Of a DNA stretch of 64,000 nt, positions 8,503 through 16,714 are shown in pieces; the stretch's first letter is position 1, and each line of letters opens with the position of its first letter. Position numbers and translations under genes: made by a program. The DNA is taken from contig NZ_WQCF01000002.1 of assembly GCF_013032455.1 (NCBI RefSeq), positions 512,764-576,763 on the forward strand, given 5' to 3'. This DNA is from Ruegeria atlantica. Its GTDB lineage: Bacteria; Pseudomonadota; Alphaproteobacteria; Rhodobacterales; Rhodobacteraceae. The notes under the pieces were generated by a model that made no database searches, was not told the origin of the DNA, and worked only from the letters and a program-made list of their open reading frames with translations.

Positions 8503-9690
8503 ATGAGGAGACCAATCCACAAACTGTCTGCTGCTGCAGTAAAAGCAGCAGGTCCCGGCAAATATTGCGACGGCGCCGGGTTGTGGCTATACAAGCGGCA
8601 AGATGGTGGCGGTCAATGGTTTCTCAGGATCTCAGTTCATGGGCGCAGGCGTGAGATGGGCCTCGGGTCCGCCACCGCAGTCTCGCTTAAAGAAGCACGA
8701 CAGCAGGCAGAACATTGGCGTGCCCTTGCGCGTCAGGGCATCGACCCTATCAAAGAGCGCGAGAAACAGCGCCGCGAAGCAGAGCGCAACCTGTACTGTC
8801 TAACTGAAGTCGCTCTGGACGCATATGAGAGCCGCAAAGCCGAATTGAAAAACGATGGTAAGGCTGGACGGTGGTTTTCTCCCCTTCGACTGCACGTATT
8901 ACCAAAACTGGGCAAGGTCCCTGTATCAGAAATCGATCAGATCGACATTCGGGATACTCTGAGGCCTATCTGGCATTCCAAGGGAGAGACGGCGCGTAAA
9001 GCCATAAATCGCCTAGGCATCGTCCTCAAACACGCCGCTGCCCTTGGGTTAGACGTGGATTTGCAGGCCACAGAGAAAGCAAAGGCTCTGCTCGGGAGGT
9101 CCAGACACAGGCCTCAGCATATTGCTGCCATGCCGTGGAACGAAGTTCCCGAATTTTACAGAACATTGGAAGAGCCGACGACGACCAATCTCGCTTTGAG
9201 AATGCTGATCCTGACAGCGGTTCGATCCGGCCCAATTAGATTCATGCGGTTCGATCAAATTCAAGACGGTGTTTGGACTATTCCGGCGGATCAAATGAAG
9301 GGGCGGTTAGGTCAAACCTCTGATTTCCGCGTCCCACTATCCAGCGAGGCCGTGAGCGTGGTCGATCTTGCAAAGCCATTTAATCGGGATGGATTTCTCT
9401 TCCCCGGCCTTCGCAAGGGAGTGATTTCGGACATGACGATGGGTCATCAAATGCGCAAGGTGGGTTTGCCATACAGGCCACATGGGTTCCGGTCCAGCTT
9501 TCGGGATTGGGTAGCAGACCGGACCAACACACCCTACGAAATTGCGGAGACCTGTCTTGCTCATTCGGTGGGAGGTCAGATTGAACGAGCCTATCGGCGG
9601 ACAGATTATTTAGAGCAGCGACGCGTGATCATGGAGACGTGGGCGGACCATGTGACGGCTAAGAAGAAGAGCACATTTGATGGCTTCTGA
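8503..9690 (+). CDS. P4-type tyrosine site-specific integrase
   Basis: 395-aa tyrosine recombinase that inserts and excises the island at the tRNA-Leu 3' end. The N-terminal arm-binding domain is of the DUF4102 type (KYCDGAGLWLYKR, MGLGSATAVSLKEARQQAE). The catalytic domain shows Arg in LTAVRSGPIRFMRFDQI, His-x-x-Arg in RPHGFRSSFRDW, the second His in CLAHSVGG, and nucleophile Tyr369 in AYRRTDYLEQRR. All catalytic residues are present and the frame is intact, so it should be active. It lies 143 bp inside attL and points inward. The 3' end overlaps the next gene. Confidence 0.95.
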   Translation: MRRPIHKLSAAAVKAAGPGKYCDGAGLWLYKRQDGGGQWFLRISVHGRRREMGLGSATAVSLKEARQQAEHWRALARQGIDPIKEREKQRREAERNLYCLTEVALDAYESRKAELKNDGKAGRWFSPLRLHVLPKLGKVPVSEIDQIDIRDTLRPIWHSKGETARKAINRLGIVLKHAAALGLDVDLQATEKAKALLGRSRHRPQHIAAMPWNEVPEFYRTLEEPTTTNLALRMLILTAVRSGPIRFMRFDQIQDGVWTIPADQMKGRLGQTSDFRVPLSSEAVSVVDLAKPFNRDGFLFPGLRKGVISDMTMGHQMRKVGLPYRPHGFRSSFRDWVADRTNTPYEIAETCLAHSVGGQIERAYRRTDYLEQRRVIMETWADHVTAKKKSTFDGF

Positions 9691-10306
9691 ATCAATTTTA
9701 AGAGAACAGGCGATCAACCTGAATGAAAAACCTGCGGTGCTCCTATTGGAGTTCAAGAAGGCCATCATCCGTGGCGATCCGACAGCTATATACCAAGCAA
9801 TTCTTCTTTGCAGTGAACACCAGATAGCACTGCCGGAATGGCTGGCAGATCACCTTCTAAAGCTAACCGCGGACTATCATCTAGGCAAAAAGCCGAGTTG
9901 GAAAGGAGCAGGTAAACGCCCATTGATCGTCATCAGACGCCGAATTGAAAACGAAGTAAGGCGCAGAGCTGTGATCGCTGTTAGGGCATGGGTTAAGGAT
10001 AAGCGTAGTTACCAGGCAATGCCGACGGCGTGCATTCGCGCGTGGAACCGACAAGACTACAGACACAGCGAGTTCAACACCGATTATGACGCTCTTGATT
10101 TTGCATCGTTAGGTCTTCGAGACATCAAAATTCAGGCTGACGGTCCTTTTTTGAAATGCAGCACACGGACCTTGCGACGAGCTATGGAAGACAAGAACGA
10201 CAACCACCTTCCCAATTTATCTGGGCGGATTGCTTCTGTTTTTGGCCTAACTGATCCAGATACGCTGTTTGGCTATGACAAACCACTTAAGCCTAGCCTC
10301 AAATAG
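9680..10306 (+). CDS. Unknown protein overlapping the integrase gene
   Basis: About 208 aa, starting at ATG 9680, which overlaps the last 11 bp of the integrase gene, so it is probably translated by coupling. I do not recognise a family. It is basic, predicted mostly helical, soluble and without signal peptide. A central stretch (KRPLIVIRRRIENEVRRRAV) is Arg-rich, and the C-terminal part (TRTLRRAMEDKND, SGRIASVFG) could be a helix-turn-helix. Position next to the integrase suggests a role in mobility or its control, but that is inference. A TTG one codon earlier is a possible alternative start. Confidence 0.7.
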   Translation: MASESILREQAINLNEKPAVLLLEFKKAIIRGDPTAIYQAILLCSEHQIALPEWLADHLLKLTADYHLGKKPSWKGAGKRPLIVIRRRIENEVRRRAVIAVRAWVKDKRSYQAMPTACIRAWNRQDYRHSEFNTDYDALDFASLGLRDIKIQADGPFLKCSTRTLRRAMEDKNDNHLPNLSGRIASVFGLTDPDTLFGYDKPLKPSLK

Positions 10307-10319
10307 GCTCACCCAACCG

Positions 10320-10335
10320 GTGAACTTGAGTTCAC
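10320..10335. repeat. Island palindrome copy 1
   Basis: GTGAACTTGAGTTCAC, extended to 18 bp by G/C on either side (arms GGTGAACT and AGTTCACC). It lies 14 bp after the stop of the preceding gene. Confidence 0.9.
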
Positions 10336-10435
10336 CTTATAATTCATAACCTTGTGTTGGCGGCAATTGAGGGAACTTAAGTGCATTGCACAGGTGGGGA
10401 ATAGAGTGGGTGGACGTCAGATCCGTTTGACGTCA

Positions 10436-10451
10436 GTGAACTTGAGTGCAC
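10436..10451. repeat. Island palindrome copy 2 (one arm mismatch)
   Basis: GTGAACTTGAGTGCAC, upstream of the alpA-like gene, 116 bp from copy 1. Between them lies a more degenerate relative, GGGAACTTAAGTGCAT (10371-10386). The motif GACGTCAG also occurs twice just before copy 2. Confidence 0.8.
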
Positions 10452-10491
10452 CACGATTGCAGCCCTAATTTCTTGATTTGGCCCAATCTAC

Positions 10492-10533
10492 TGGCCAAAA
10501 AATAGTTAGAAATTGGCGTTTTTGGCCAAAAAA
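10492..10533. promoter_or_regulatory. Tandem TGGCCAAAAAA boxes before alpA
   Basis: TGGCCAAAAAA occurs at 10492-10502 and again at 10523-10533, spaced 31 bp, about three helical turns. A related TTTGGCCC lies just upstream. This is a plausible operator or excisionase binding region for the AlpA-like protein encoded 41 bp downstream. Confidence 0.55.
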
Positions 10534-10573
10534 TTCACAGCTACTTTGTCTCCATGATCCAAGGAGACCCAAA

Positions 10574-10756
10574 ATGACCCTGACGCCAAACCGCTACATT
10601 ACCCTTTGCCAGTTGTCTGAAAAGCTCGGGGGCCGGTCCCGTTCCAGCATCTACCGCGATCTGGAAAACGGCCACATCCCGAACCCGATCCGTGTGGGGT
10701 CTCGGCTCTACTGGTGCGAGGAAGAGGTAGACGAATTCCTGAAATCGCTGCGCTAA
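10574..10756 (+). CDS. AlpA-family DNA-binding regulator/excisionase
   Basis: 60-aa protein. It has a MerR-like winged helix-turn-helix typical of AlpA: ITLCQLSEKLGGRSRSSIYR, DLENGHIPNPIRVGSRLYW and EEEVDEFLKSL. AlpA proteins of P4-like elements activate integrase expression or act as excisionase. The ATG at 10574 follows AAGGAGACCC, a strong ribosome-binding site; the open frame begins about 32 codons earlier, but those codons cover the operator-like repeats and are unlikely to be translated. The reverse transcriptase gene follows 66 bp later in the same direction, and this is the only intergenic gap of the left half without a palindrome, so the two may be one transcript. Confidence 0.9.
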   Translation: MTLTPNRYITLCQLSEKLGGRSRSSIYRDLENGHIPNPIRVGSRLYWCEEEVDEFLKSLR

Positions 10757-10822
10757 GTTGCTGGAAAGACGTCGAAGCCTGAAACGCATGGGCTAGACCC
10801 GATCACCCGAAGGAACGCCAAA

Positions 10823-12196
10823 ATGACCGTCAACTTCTGTTCGAAGGCAAGTAATACCCCGGGTCTGATCAAGGTTTTCGAGCACTATGCACCGCTCTAT
10901 CCGCAGGAGGCTTGCACCTTTAACAATGACGCCCAAGTGTTGGCAAAAGCGCGACAGAAAGAACAGAAGATGCGTAAACGGTGTGAACTTACGTTCACTG
11001 ATCCAAAGAAGGGACCGCAGGCGCGATACAACTACTTAAGTTCACTGGCCTGCCTCCAGGCCAAAATGGTCGAAGCCAATAAACGCCGCCCCATTAAAGA
11101 TCGACTGTCGATTAGCCAGATTTTGGAAACCTCGAAGCTGTACAAAGTCATGATCGAGCTGAACGAACCCGTAGCGGTCAAGGACATCCCCAAAGCTTCC
11201 GGCTGTGGTTACAGAACCATCTATGACTTCGGCCCAGTTGCCCGAGGAGCGCAGCTTCTGGCGGTGGAGCTGATCCGGATGGCCTATAGCCCAGCACCGT
11301 TTCAATTCAATCACCTGGGCGTCCATGCAACCATCGAAGAGACGCTCCGGCTTATTACAGAAGAGGACTACGCCTATGTGACAGAGCTAGATATCAAAGA
11401 CCACTATCCAAGCTTTTCCACGGAAGCCCTGGTAGACTGGCTCCCGCTGCCAAAATCGGCAATCATGCAGATCATAGCAGCGTCATCCGCCCAGTGGGTA
11501 ATACACCCATCCAAAATATCTTCTGGGTATAACACCAATATTATTCATCCTCACCCGCTCGGCATTCCTCCGGGCAGTGCCGCATCGAGCGTTGTTGCCG
11601 AGTTCAGCATCAGCAAACTCAAAATGATCAAAGTCGCGAACACCGCTTTGATAAATTACGCTGATAACTTCTTCTTGCTCGGGAAAGACAAAATCAGTCT
11701 CGCATACGCACTCGAAGCCCTGCGCCTTGGCATCGCCAAGCTGCCGGGTGGGAAATTCACTACACATCCACAAAAATCCGAACCGAATTTAATCCGACCA
11801 GTCACACAGCCATTCAGAATGCTTGGGTGCCATATCGTCAAAACAAGCGATGGTGTCGATGTCTTCCCGACTGAGACAAACCTTGAACGGCTGGAAGGAC
11901 GTTTAAAAATCGGATTGCAGAGCACCGAAGCAATGCTGATCGAAGCTGAGAAAACTGCCGACAAAAACCTTCGCCTCTCAGCTGTTCAAGACTACCTGCG
12001 TTTGAGGAGCTACTTCTGTGCATGGGTCAAGGCGTTTTCGATGTGCCAGGAACTAGGCGTCATTGTGGCTGACATTCACTACACGCTCAATGAATTAGCG
12101 AATACCTTCAACATCGGCACAATCGAACTCGAGGCAGCAAAAGATGCCTCTACTCAATGCCACTACTACCCCAACTCAGGTGTTGCGGCGTACTAG
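10823..12196 (+). CDS. Reverse transcriptase of unassigned group with YADN active site
   Basis: 457-aa RNA-directed DNA polymerase-like protein. Motifs seen in order: residue 131 in GYRTIYDFGPVARGAQLL (motif 2), ELDIKDHYPSFS with Asp190 (motif A), GIPPGSAASSVVAE at 247-260 (motif B), INYADNFFLLGKD with Asp281-Asn282 (motif C) and FRMLGCHIV near 331 (motif E). The second catalytic Asp of the usual YxDD is Asn. About 110 residues precede and 110 follow the polymerase core, both helical. No maturase X or HNH domain of group II introns is seen, nor a retron-style VTG or diversity-generating SQ motif. The GIPxGxxxS motif B resembles unknown-group and abortive-infection RTs. The start follows GAAGGAACG. 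A palindrome copy lies inside the coding region at 10983. Confidence 0.88.
   Translation: MTVNFCSKASNTPGLIKVFEHYAPLYPQEACTFNNDAQVLAKARQKEQKMRKRCELTFTDPKKGPQARYNYLSSLACLQAKMVEANKRRPIKDRLSISQILETSKLYKVMIELNEPVAVKDIPKASGCGYRTIYDFGPVARGAQLLAVELIRMAYSPAPFQFNHLGVHATIEETLRLITEEDYAYVTELDIKDHYPSFSTEALVDWLPLPKSAIMQIIAASSAQWVIHPSKISSGYNTNIIHPHPLGIPPGSAASSVVAEFSISKLKMIKVANTALINYADNFFLLGKDKISLAYALEALRLGIAKLPGGKFTTHPQKSEPNLIRPVTQPFRMLGCHIVKTSDGVDVFPTETNLERLEGRLKIGLQSTEAMLIEAEKTADKNLRLSAVQDYLRLRSYFCAWVKAFSMCQELGVIVADIHYTLNELANTFNIGTIELEAAKDASTQCHYYPNSGVAAY
10983..10998. repeat. Island palindrome copy 3, inside the reverse transcriptase gene
   Basis: GTGAACTTACGTTCAC: both 6-bp arms match the consensus and only the central 4 bases differ. 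It encodes part of CELTFT near residue 55. A further half site, ACTTAAGTTCAC, lies at 11034-11045. Confidence 0.75.
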
Positions 12197-12292
12197 CAGG
12201 GCGAAGAAGCCTAGCGTTTCAACATCCCAGGTATCGCTCAAAATACGTTTCCCACTTTAGTCTTTCGAAGTCTCGCTAACTGGCCTTCCCCA

Positions 12293-12308
12293 GTGAACTT
12301 GAGTTCAC
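12293..12308. repeat. Island palindrome copy 4
   Basis: GTGAACTTGAGTTCAC, extended to 18 bp (AGTGAACT / AGTTCACT). It lies 97 bp after the reverse transcriptase stop. Confidence 0.9.
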
Positions 12309-12352
12309 TTTCAATCACGTGCGTCTGCTCTGGCATACCATCTTTAAAGTCA

Positions 12353-12368
12353 GTGAATTCAAGTTCAC
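12353..12368. repeat. Island palindrome copy 5 (inverted orientation)
   Basis: GTGAATTCAAGTTCAC. Its reverse complement differs from copy 4 at one base. It starts exactly 60 bp after copy 4. A half site, GAGTTCAC, follows at 12591-12598. Confidence 0.8.
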
Positions 12369-12697
12369 CGGAGTCGGAAGATCGAGACAACAGATGCCGA
12401 ACAGAAATAGCGCACCGCCTTTTTATGTCTTATTTACAATGCGTTATGAAATTTTCGCGAACCTTGGAACATACCATTCAAGGTTTGCACTTCAAGCGCC
12501 ATCGACAACGATCTGTGTCGCAACCCTCTGTACTGGGCACGTCTAAGACTGAAACATTAAAAATCAATGACTTAGATTGGCCAACACCTGAGTTCACCAA
12601 CGCTTCAGGGGGGTACCTTTGTTTCTACTGAACGTCGATCACAGCCCGGTAAATATCTCGGATTGACTGCCGTGAAATTGCTCGCGAGAGTGTTGCC

Positions 12698-15031
12698 ATG
12701 AAATCTTTTACTAGTACCAATTTTGACCTGCCGCCCGATGCCATTTTAGCAGGTATTGGACTTCTAGATCGCCAATCTCTTTGTAGCCTGATTGCAATCC
12801 TAGAAAGCGTCGATCTGCTCAACCTGTTGCGACAAACCACTGATGGTGTTGCAAAGAGCCTGAAACTCTATGACGCTGACGACGCTCAGAGAGTGCGCGC
12901 GGCCACTGATGAACTTGATTGCTCACCAATCTCGACACCAACCCTAAGACATCGCCTCTGGTTTAGAATTTCCGAAGGATTGTCGGTCGTTTCTGAGACA
13001 CCTTATACATTCAAGTCAGCACACAGGTCTTCTGCCGCTTTGGCCGTGCGGACTTCAGAACGCCTTTCACCAGAACTGCGCCAAAGACGCCAGAAAGCTG
13101 CACAAATACCGACAACTGGTGGGTTGGTCGAAAAGGCGACTGCGTCAGCAAGTTCGATTGTTGCGTCCGCTCGAAACACTTTTTCGAAGAGTGATCCACT
13201 GCCGTTCGCCGAAATCGCATCGGAAGAGTTTTTAGACTTCATCAATGATGAAACCACTTTTGACGAGATTACAAAGCAGACCGACTTGGACACGAGGGAG
13301 GCTCTGGAGCGCGCTCGAACAAAGTCTCAGGCGGCTATGGCAAGTGGTGCGGGCTGGGCCGTATTTGCCGGTGTCGTCGCAAATAGCGGGTTTGCTCCTT
13401 ACATTCTGGCGGCTAAAGCCAGCGCAGTTATCCCACTTGTGAGCGGCCCAGGACTTGTGTCGCTTCTGGCAGTCATAGTTAATCCTGCGACACTCTTGGT
13501 CGGCCTGGGTGGTTTAGCCTGGATTGGAGCTGGAAAATCGACCAGCACAGCCCGTAGCCAAGTAGCAGCGAGATTTTGCGCAATGCTGGCTATGCGAGGC
13601 AGTCAGGACACCAATCTCGGCGTCCAAAAATTCATCACCGACATGCGTGCCAGCGCAAATGGAAAATCGACCGAATTCCAACATCTCGACAAATCATCAC
13701 AGCGCCAGATGCGGAAGCGGATCGCGGAAATCGAAAGTACTCTTGGTGGCCCATTGCCTGCTCCCGCCGGAAGCCCCCCGAAGCCTTGGGACGAAAGCAT
13801 ATGCTCTTCTAAGACAAAGACAGATTATGCTGATCTCGTCGATGCGACGGCAGTTGCCACTCTGACTACAGGTGAGCTCCTATGGCACGCAATCGCAATG
13901 GATCGAAACGTACTAAGTGCTGCGGACTTTTCTAGGAGTATCAACCTCGGTGACCCGCTATCCTTTGCGGCAAACGCTCATGAGTATGCGATGCGTGGGG
14001 CGCAGATATCGTTGCGCGGCTATACTGCCGAACGGCTTGTGCTGGATCAATTGGTTGCAGCAGGACACGATGTTGTGATGCCAGTAAGTAGCAACATGCC
14101 AGGCTTTGATTTGCTGGTTGACGGGTGTGAAATTCAAGTCAAATGCGGGGAAACGCTCGGCATACTCGCTGAGCATTTCGAGAAATACCCAGGCATCCCG
14201 GTGATCGCCAATAGCGAGCTCGCGCACAAAGCTTGGGAACAAGGCGAAGAATGGGCCAGCCTTGTAACAACCTTACCCGGGTTTGACCTGAGCATTGTCG
14301 AAGGAAAGCTAGCGAAAGCACTAGACCACGCTTCTGAACTTGTGGATCTCGATGTTCTGTTTTTTGCCTTCGCTGTTGGGCTGGTTCGCGGCGGAGTGGA
14401 GGTTTGGCGCGGCGCAATTCCGCTAGATGACCTCCCGGCTTGGATGCTGATAGACGGAGTTGCACGAGGCGGGCTAGGGTTAGCCGGTAACGCTGGGGGA
14501 ACCGCGATTGGCTTGCTTGCGATTGGACCTGCAGGAGCATTGGTACTGGGTCCAGTATTTGCATGTGCAGCTCTGATGGGAACTGGAACGGCACGAGACA
14601 GTATTTCTAGCTTACTGATGCGCGAATGGCACCAAGAACGCAAACGCTTGGCTCACGAACTTCACGTCTCCCTCCTTGTCGCACTCGACAGGAAAATCAA
14701 AGCCCTCTCCAAACGGCACGCGCACCTTCCTTCGAGCACGGCACAGGAAACGAAGGAAGTGACCGTGTGGATACAGCAAAAAGGCTGTGATGATTTGGTG
14801 TCAGCAATTGAAGAAAGGGCTGAGGTGTCAGCGCCACCCAGCAACGAGTTTGAGACGCTAACACTGCTTTTGGAAGCGTCCCGTTTGGCACCAACCGACG
14901 CAAAGGTTCTAATTGCTCGCGGAAGATTGGAGCGACACTTGCAGTCCCGACCGAGCCTCAATGAAGCAGTTTTCAAGAACCATCTCCCACGCCTTCCAGA
15001 TATCCCCTTTAATCTATCGAAGAAGAGCTAG
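12698..15031 (+). CDS. Large membrane protein with embedded PD-(D/E)XK-like domain, unknown function
   Basis: 777 aa, not recognised as a named family. Two glycine- and alanine-rich hydrophobic blocks, residues about 210-277 and 590-634, look like paired membrane hairpins or membrane-inserting segments. Between them, TAERLVLDQLVAAGHDVVMP is followed by GFDLLVDGCEIQVKCG, with Asp471, Gln480 and Lys482 in a D-x8-QxK arrangement. This arrangement is used by Mrr-like members of the PD-(D/E)XK nuclease fold. The C-terminal 140 residues are charged and helical. Palindrome copies flank the gene. Nuclease plus membrane segments suggests a defence or toxin effector, but that is inference. The ATG at 12698 has no strong ribosome-binding site. 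Confidence 0.75.
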   Translation: MKSFTSTNFDLPPDAILAGIGLLDRQSLCSLIAILESVDLLNLLRQTTDGVAKSLKLYDADDAQRVRAATDELDCSPISTPTLRHRLWFRISEGLSVVSETPYTFKSAHRSSAALAVRTSERLSPELRQRRQKAAQIPTTGGLVEKATASASSIVASARNTFSKSDPLPFAEIASEEFLDFINDETTFDEITKQTDLDTREALERARTKSQAAMASGAGWAVFAGVVANSGFAPYILAAKASAVIPLVSGPGLVSLLAVIVNPATLLVGLGGLAWIGAGKSTSTARSQVAARFCAMLAMRGSQDTNLGVQKFITDMRASANGKSTEFQHLDKSSQRQMRKRIAEIESTLGGPLPAPAGSPPKPWDESICSSKTKTDYADLVDATAVATLTTGELLWHAIAMDRNVLSAADFSRSINLGDPLSFAANAHEYAMRGAQISLRGYTAERLVLDQLVAAGHDVVMPVSSNMPGFDLLVDGCEIQVKCGETLGILAEHFEKYPGIPVIANSELAHKAWEQGEEWASLVTTLPGFDLSIVEGKLAKALDHASELVDLDVLFFAFAVGLVRGGVEVWRGAIPLDDLPAWMLIDGVARGGLGLAGNAGGTAIGLLAIGPAGALVLGPVFACAALMGTGTARDSISSLLMREWHQERKRLAHELHVSLLVALDRKIKALSKRHAHLPSSTAQETKEVTVWIQQKGCDDLVSAIEERAEVSAPPSNEFETLTLLLEASRLAPTDAKVLIARGRLERHLQSRPSLNEAVFKNHLPRLPDIPFNLSKKS

Positions 15032-15074
15032 CCGAAATTGAGCACTTGAAGCTAGAAACCAAGATCGAAGTGCA

Positions 15075-15090
15075 GTGAATTTGAGTTCAC
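15075..15090. repeat. Island palindrome copy 6
   Basis: GTGAATTTGAGTTCAC, between the 777-aa gene and the next gene. Arm position 6 is T instead of C, which would still pair with G as a wobble if the element acts as RNA. Confidence 0.85.
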
Positions 15091-15206
15091 TTTGGTTTTG
15101 ACGATACCTTGTTTAGATACTTTGGGAACAACGCAATGCCATTCTATTAAATTTGGGGATAGACTTCCTTTAGAAAGAATTTGTCACCAAGATTTCGAGC
15201 CAGCTC

Positions 15207-15908
15207 ATGATTGTCGATACAGATTTTGACGTGTTTAGCGATACGCCTAGTGGGAAAGACCCTGACAAATACAGCCCCACACTTCGAAAATATCATCAGT
15301 ATTTGTGGAGCAAACCACTTCCAGACGGCACCCTGTTCACTTTGACGGATACCAAAGCAGGAACGTACCTGTATCATCTTTCAGCAAAAGGTGAGTTCCA
15401 TTTAAGCAGCGATGCCTTCAGCAACACGTTCCAGTGCGTAAATCGAATGATCCCAATAACCTCTTTGATCCATGAAGATCGGATGGCCGAATTTTACAGG
15501 CTTTGTTCGACGATTGGCGCATACATATTGTTCCCCGGCAATATGATTGACAAAAAGCGGACAATAAACATGGCTCGCGGTTGTCATCCAAAAATCAGAG
15601 ATAGAATTGACCTAACGCTTGAATGCATACGGCGTCACTACATTCATCAAGAAAGCCCGCTTTCGGAGGTACTGGAGCGGTACAGTGATTTTTTTGATCT
15701 ATTTCATAGCTTTGATGGCTATGTTGAGTTTTTCTTGTTGAATGATTTGGTCGACAAAGGACAAGTTCGGTTCTTCTTACCGTCCGAAAACTTTCAGAGA
15801 GATGGATATCCTGAAAATGTTGAGGAGTATCGGGCTGTAATGCACAGCACCACGGATTTTGTAAACCGGCGGAACAGACGAATTTCAGAACTCGGAACGG
15901 ACGGATAG
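15207..15908 (+). CDS. DUF6994-like protein of unknown function
   Basis: 233-aa soluble protein without signal peptide. The N-terminal TDFDVFSDTPSGKDPDKYSP, the LWSKPLPDG motif and a long helical C-terminal half agree with my recollection of the DUF6994 family, whose function is not known. Aromatic and charged residues are conserved-looking (SDFFDLFHSFDGYVEFFLLN). The ATG at 15207 has only a weak ribosome-binding site. It sits between palindrome copies 6 and 7 as a single gene and converges on the GIY-YIG gene. Confidence 0.7.
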   Translation: MIVDTDFDVFSDTPSGKDPDKYSPTLRKYHQYLWSKPLPDGTLFTLTDTKAGTYLYHLSAKGEFHLSSDAFSNTFQCVNRMIPITSLIHEDRMAEFYRLCSTIGAYILFPGNMIDKKRTINMARGCHPKIRDRIDLTLECIRRHYIHQESPLSEVLERYSDFFDLFHSFDGYVEFFLLNDLVDKGQVRFFLPSENFQRDGYPENVEEYRAVMHSTTDFVNRRNRRISELGTDG

Positions 15909-15992
15909 CTTGTTCCAATTTGCGCGATTTTTCCAAAGTGCAGAGGTACAAGATAGGTGCCGACGGCCTCTCACACCTCGGGACTGCATCCG

Positions 15993-16008
15993 GTGAACTC
16001 GAGTTCAC
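15993..16008. repeat. Island palindrome copy 7 (perfect)
   Basis: GTGAACTCGAGTTCAC, a perfect 16-bp palindrome placed between two convergent genes, where no promoter is expected. Confidence 0.92.
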
Positions 16009-16019
16009 TTGAACACATC

Positions 16020-16502
16020 TCACTTCCCTAAACGATGCGGATCGTTAGCAAACGGTGGTTTGCCATAGGACTTGCGGAATTCGCCAATCATCCGCTTTTC
16101 AACTGTCCTCGGAACTTCGTCGGGTGTCTCGCGCCAAGCAACCAACATGTTATGGGCATCGGGCAATTGCCAAATCAATCGTCCACCCCAATGCCCGACT
16201 GGCTTTCCCGCTCCAAATCTTGCGTACTGTTGGAGCCGTCGCCTCAGGTTGTTGGCTTTGCCAATATAAATAATGCTGACTTCATCTACCCAGTTAGCTG
16301 TGAGTGTTTCAGCAGGCACCGAAGGGTTCTTGCCTTTAAACCAGCCAGCCGAGCTTTCAGGCAAGAAATCTGGCAAGCCCTCACAAAAGTAGTGAACTAC
16401 ATATACGCCTCCAGACGTGGGGCAGTCCCAGTTGGCAATGTTATCCCAACGATCCCATCCTTTGAAACCAATTTGCGTAAGTTGATAGCGTGAATATTGC
16501 AT
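16020..16502 (-). CDS. GIY-YIG fold nuclease-like protein
   Basis: 160 aa from ATG 16502. A GIY-YIG domain is visible: GGVYVVHYF (residues 31-39, the GIY part), IIYIGKANNLRRRLQQY (77-93, the YIG part with following arginines), and a probable metal-binding Glu in VEKRMIGEF near 135. The domain is interrupted by an insert of about 35 residues between the two motifs. No other domain is attached, so it resembles stand-alone GIY-YIG proteins. The frame stays open to a TTG at 16580, but the ATG is nearer the start of homology. A different frame upstream (to 16692) is probably noncoding. Confidence 0.78.
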   Translation of the reverse strand: MQYSRYQLTQIGFKGWDRWDNIANWDCPTSGGVYVVHYFCEGLPDFLPESSAGWFKGKNPSVPAETLTANWVDEVSIIYIGKANNLRRRLQQYARFGAGKPVGHWGGRLIWQLPDAHNMLVAWRETPDEVPRTVEKRMIGEFRKSYGKPPFANDPHRLGK

Positions 16503-16714
16503 GCTGGTTATCTGGTATTCGTTTCCACGCGCGGCTCCATCTTGACGGGAATACCTTTGACACTGCGACGTCACTGTCAACCGGCCAAACGTTTAGCGAA
16601 CACTCTGTTTCTTCTATTTTGATAAACCGCGAGTGACTGACTTGGGTTCGTTTACAGTCATTTGCCACAATGGTTAATTTTTCGTTGTTCATGAGGATTT
16701 TTAAAAAAGCTGTA

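Larger units (their letters stand above)
12197..12697. other. Long noncoding interval after the reverse transcriptase, candidate ncRNA
   Basis: 501 bp with two full palindromes (12293, 12353) and a half site (12591). The open frames inside have no protein-like character. A 7-bp hairpin AACCTTG/CAAGGTT with a 12-base loop lies at 12460-12485. Many bacterial reverse transcriptases have a structured partner RNA next to the gene, so this interval is a candidate, but no retron-like paired ends were found. Confidence 0.4.

Noticed and set aside
10823..12196. Group II intron maturase
   Set aside because: No maturase X or HNH domain was seen and no intron domain V-VI hairpin was recognised downstream.
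12293..12631. 112-codon open frame after the RT
   Set aside because: It begins in a palindrome, has no ribosome-binding site and has chance-like composition.
10823..12697. Diversity-generating retroelement
   Set aside because: No template/variable repeat pair differing at adenines was found, and the RT lacks the characteristic motif of that group.
16441..16692. 83-codon frame overlapping the GIY-YIG gene
   Set aside because: It overlaps the better-supported GIY-YIG reading frame and ends inside it; no recognisable features. A frameshift joining the two was considered but not supported.
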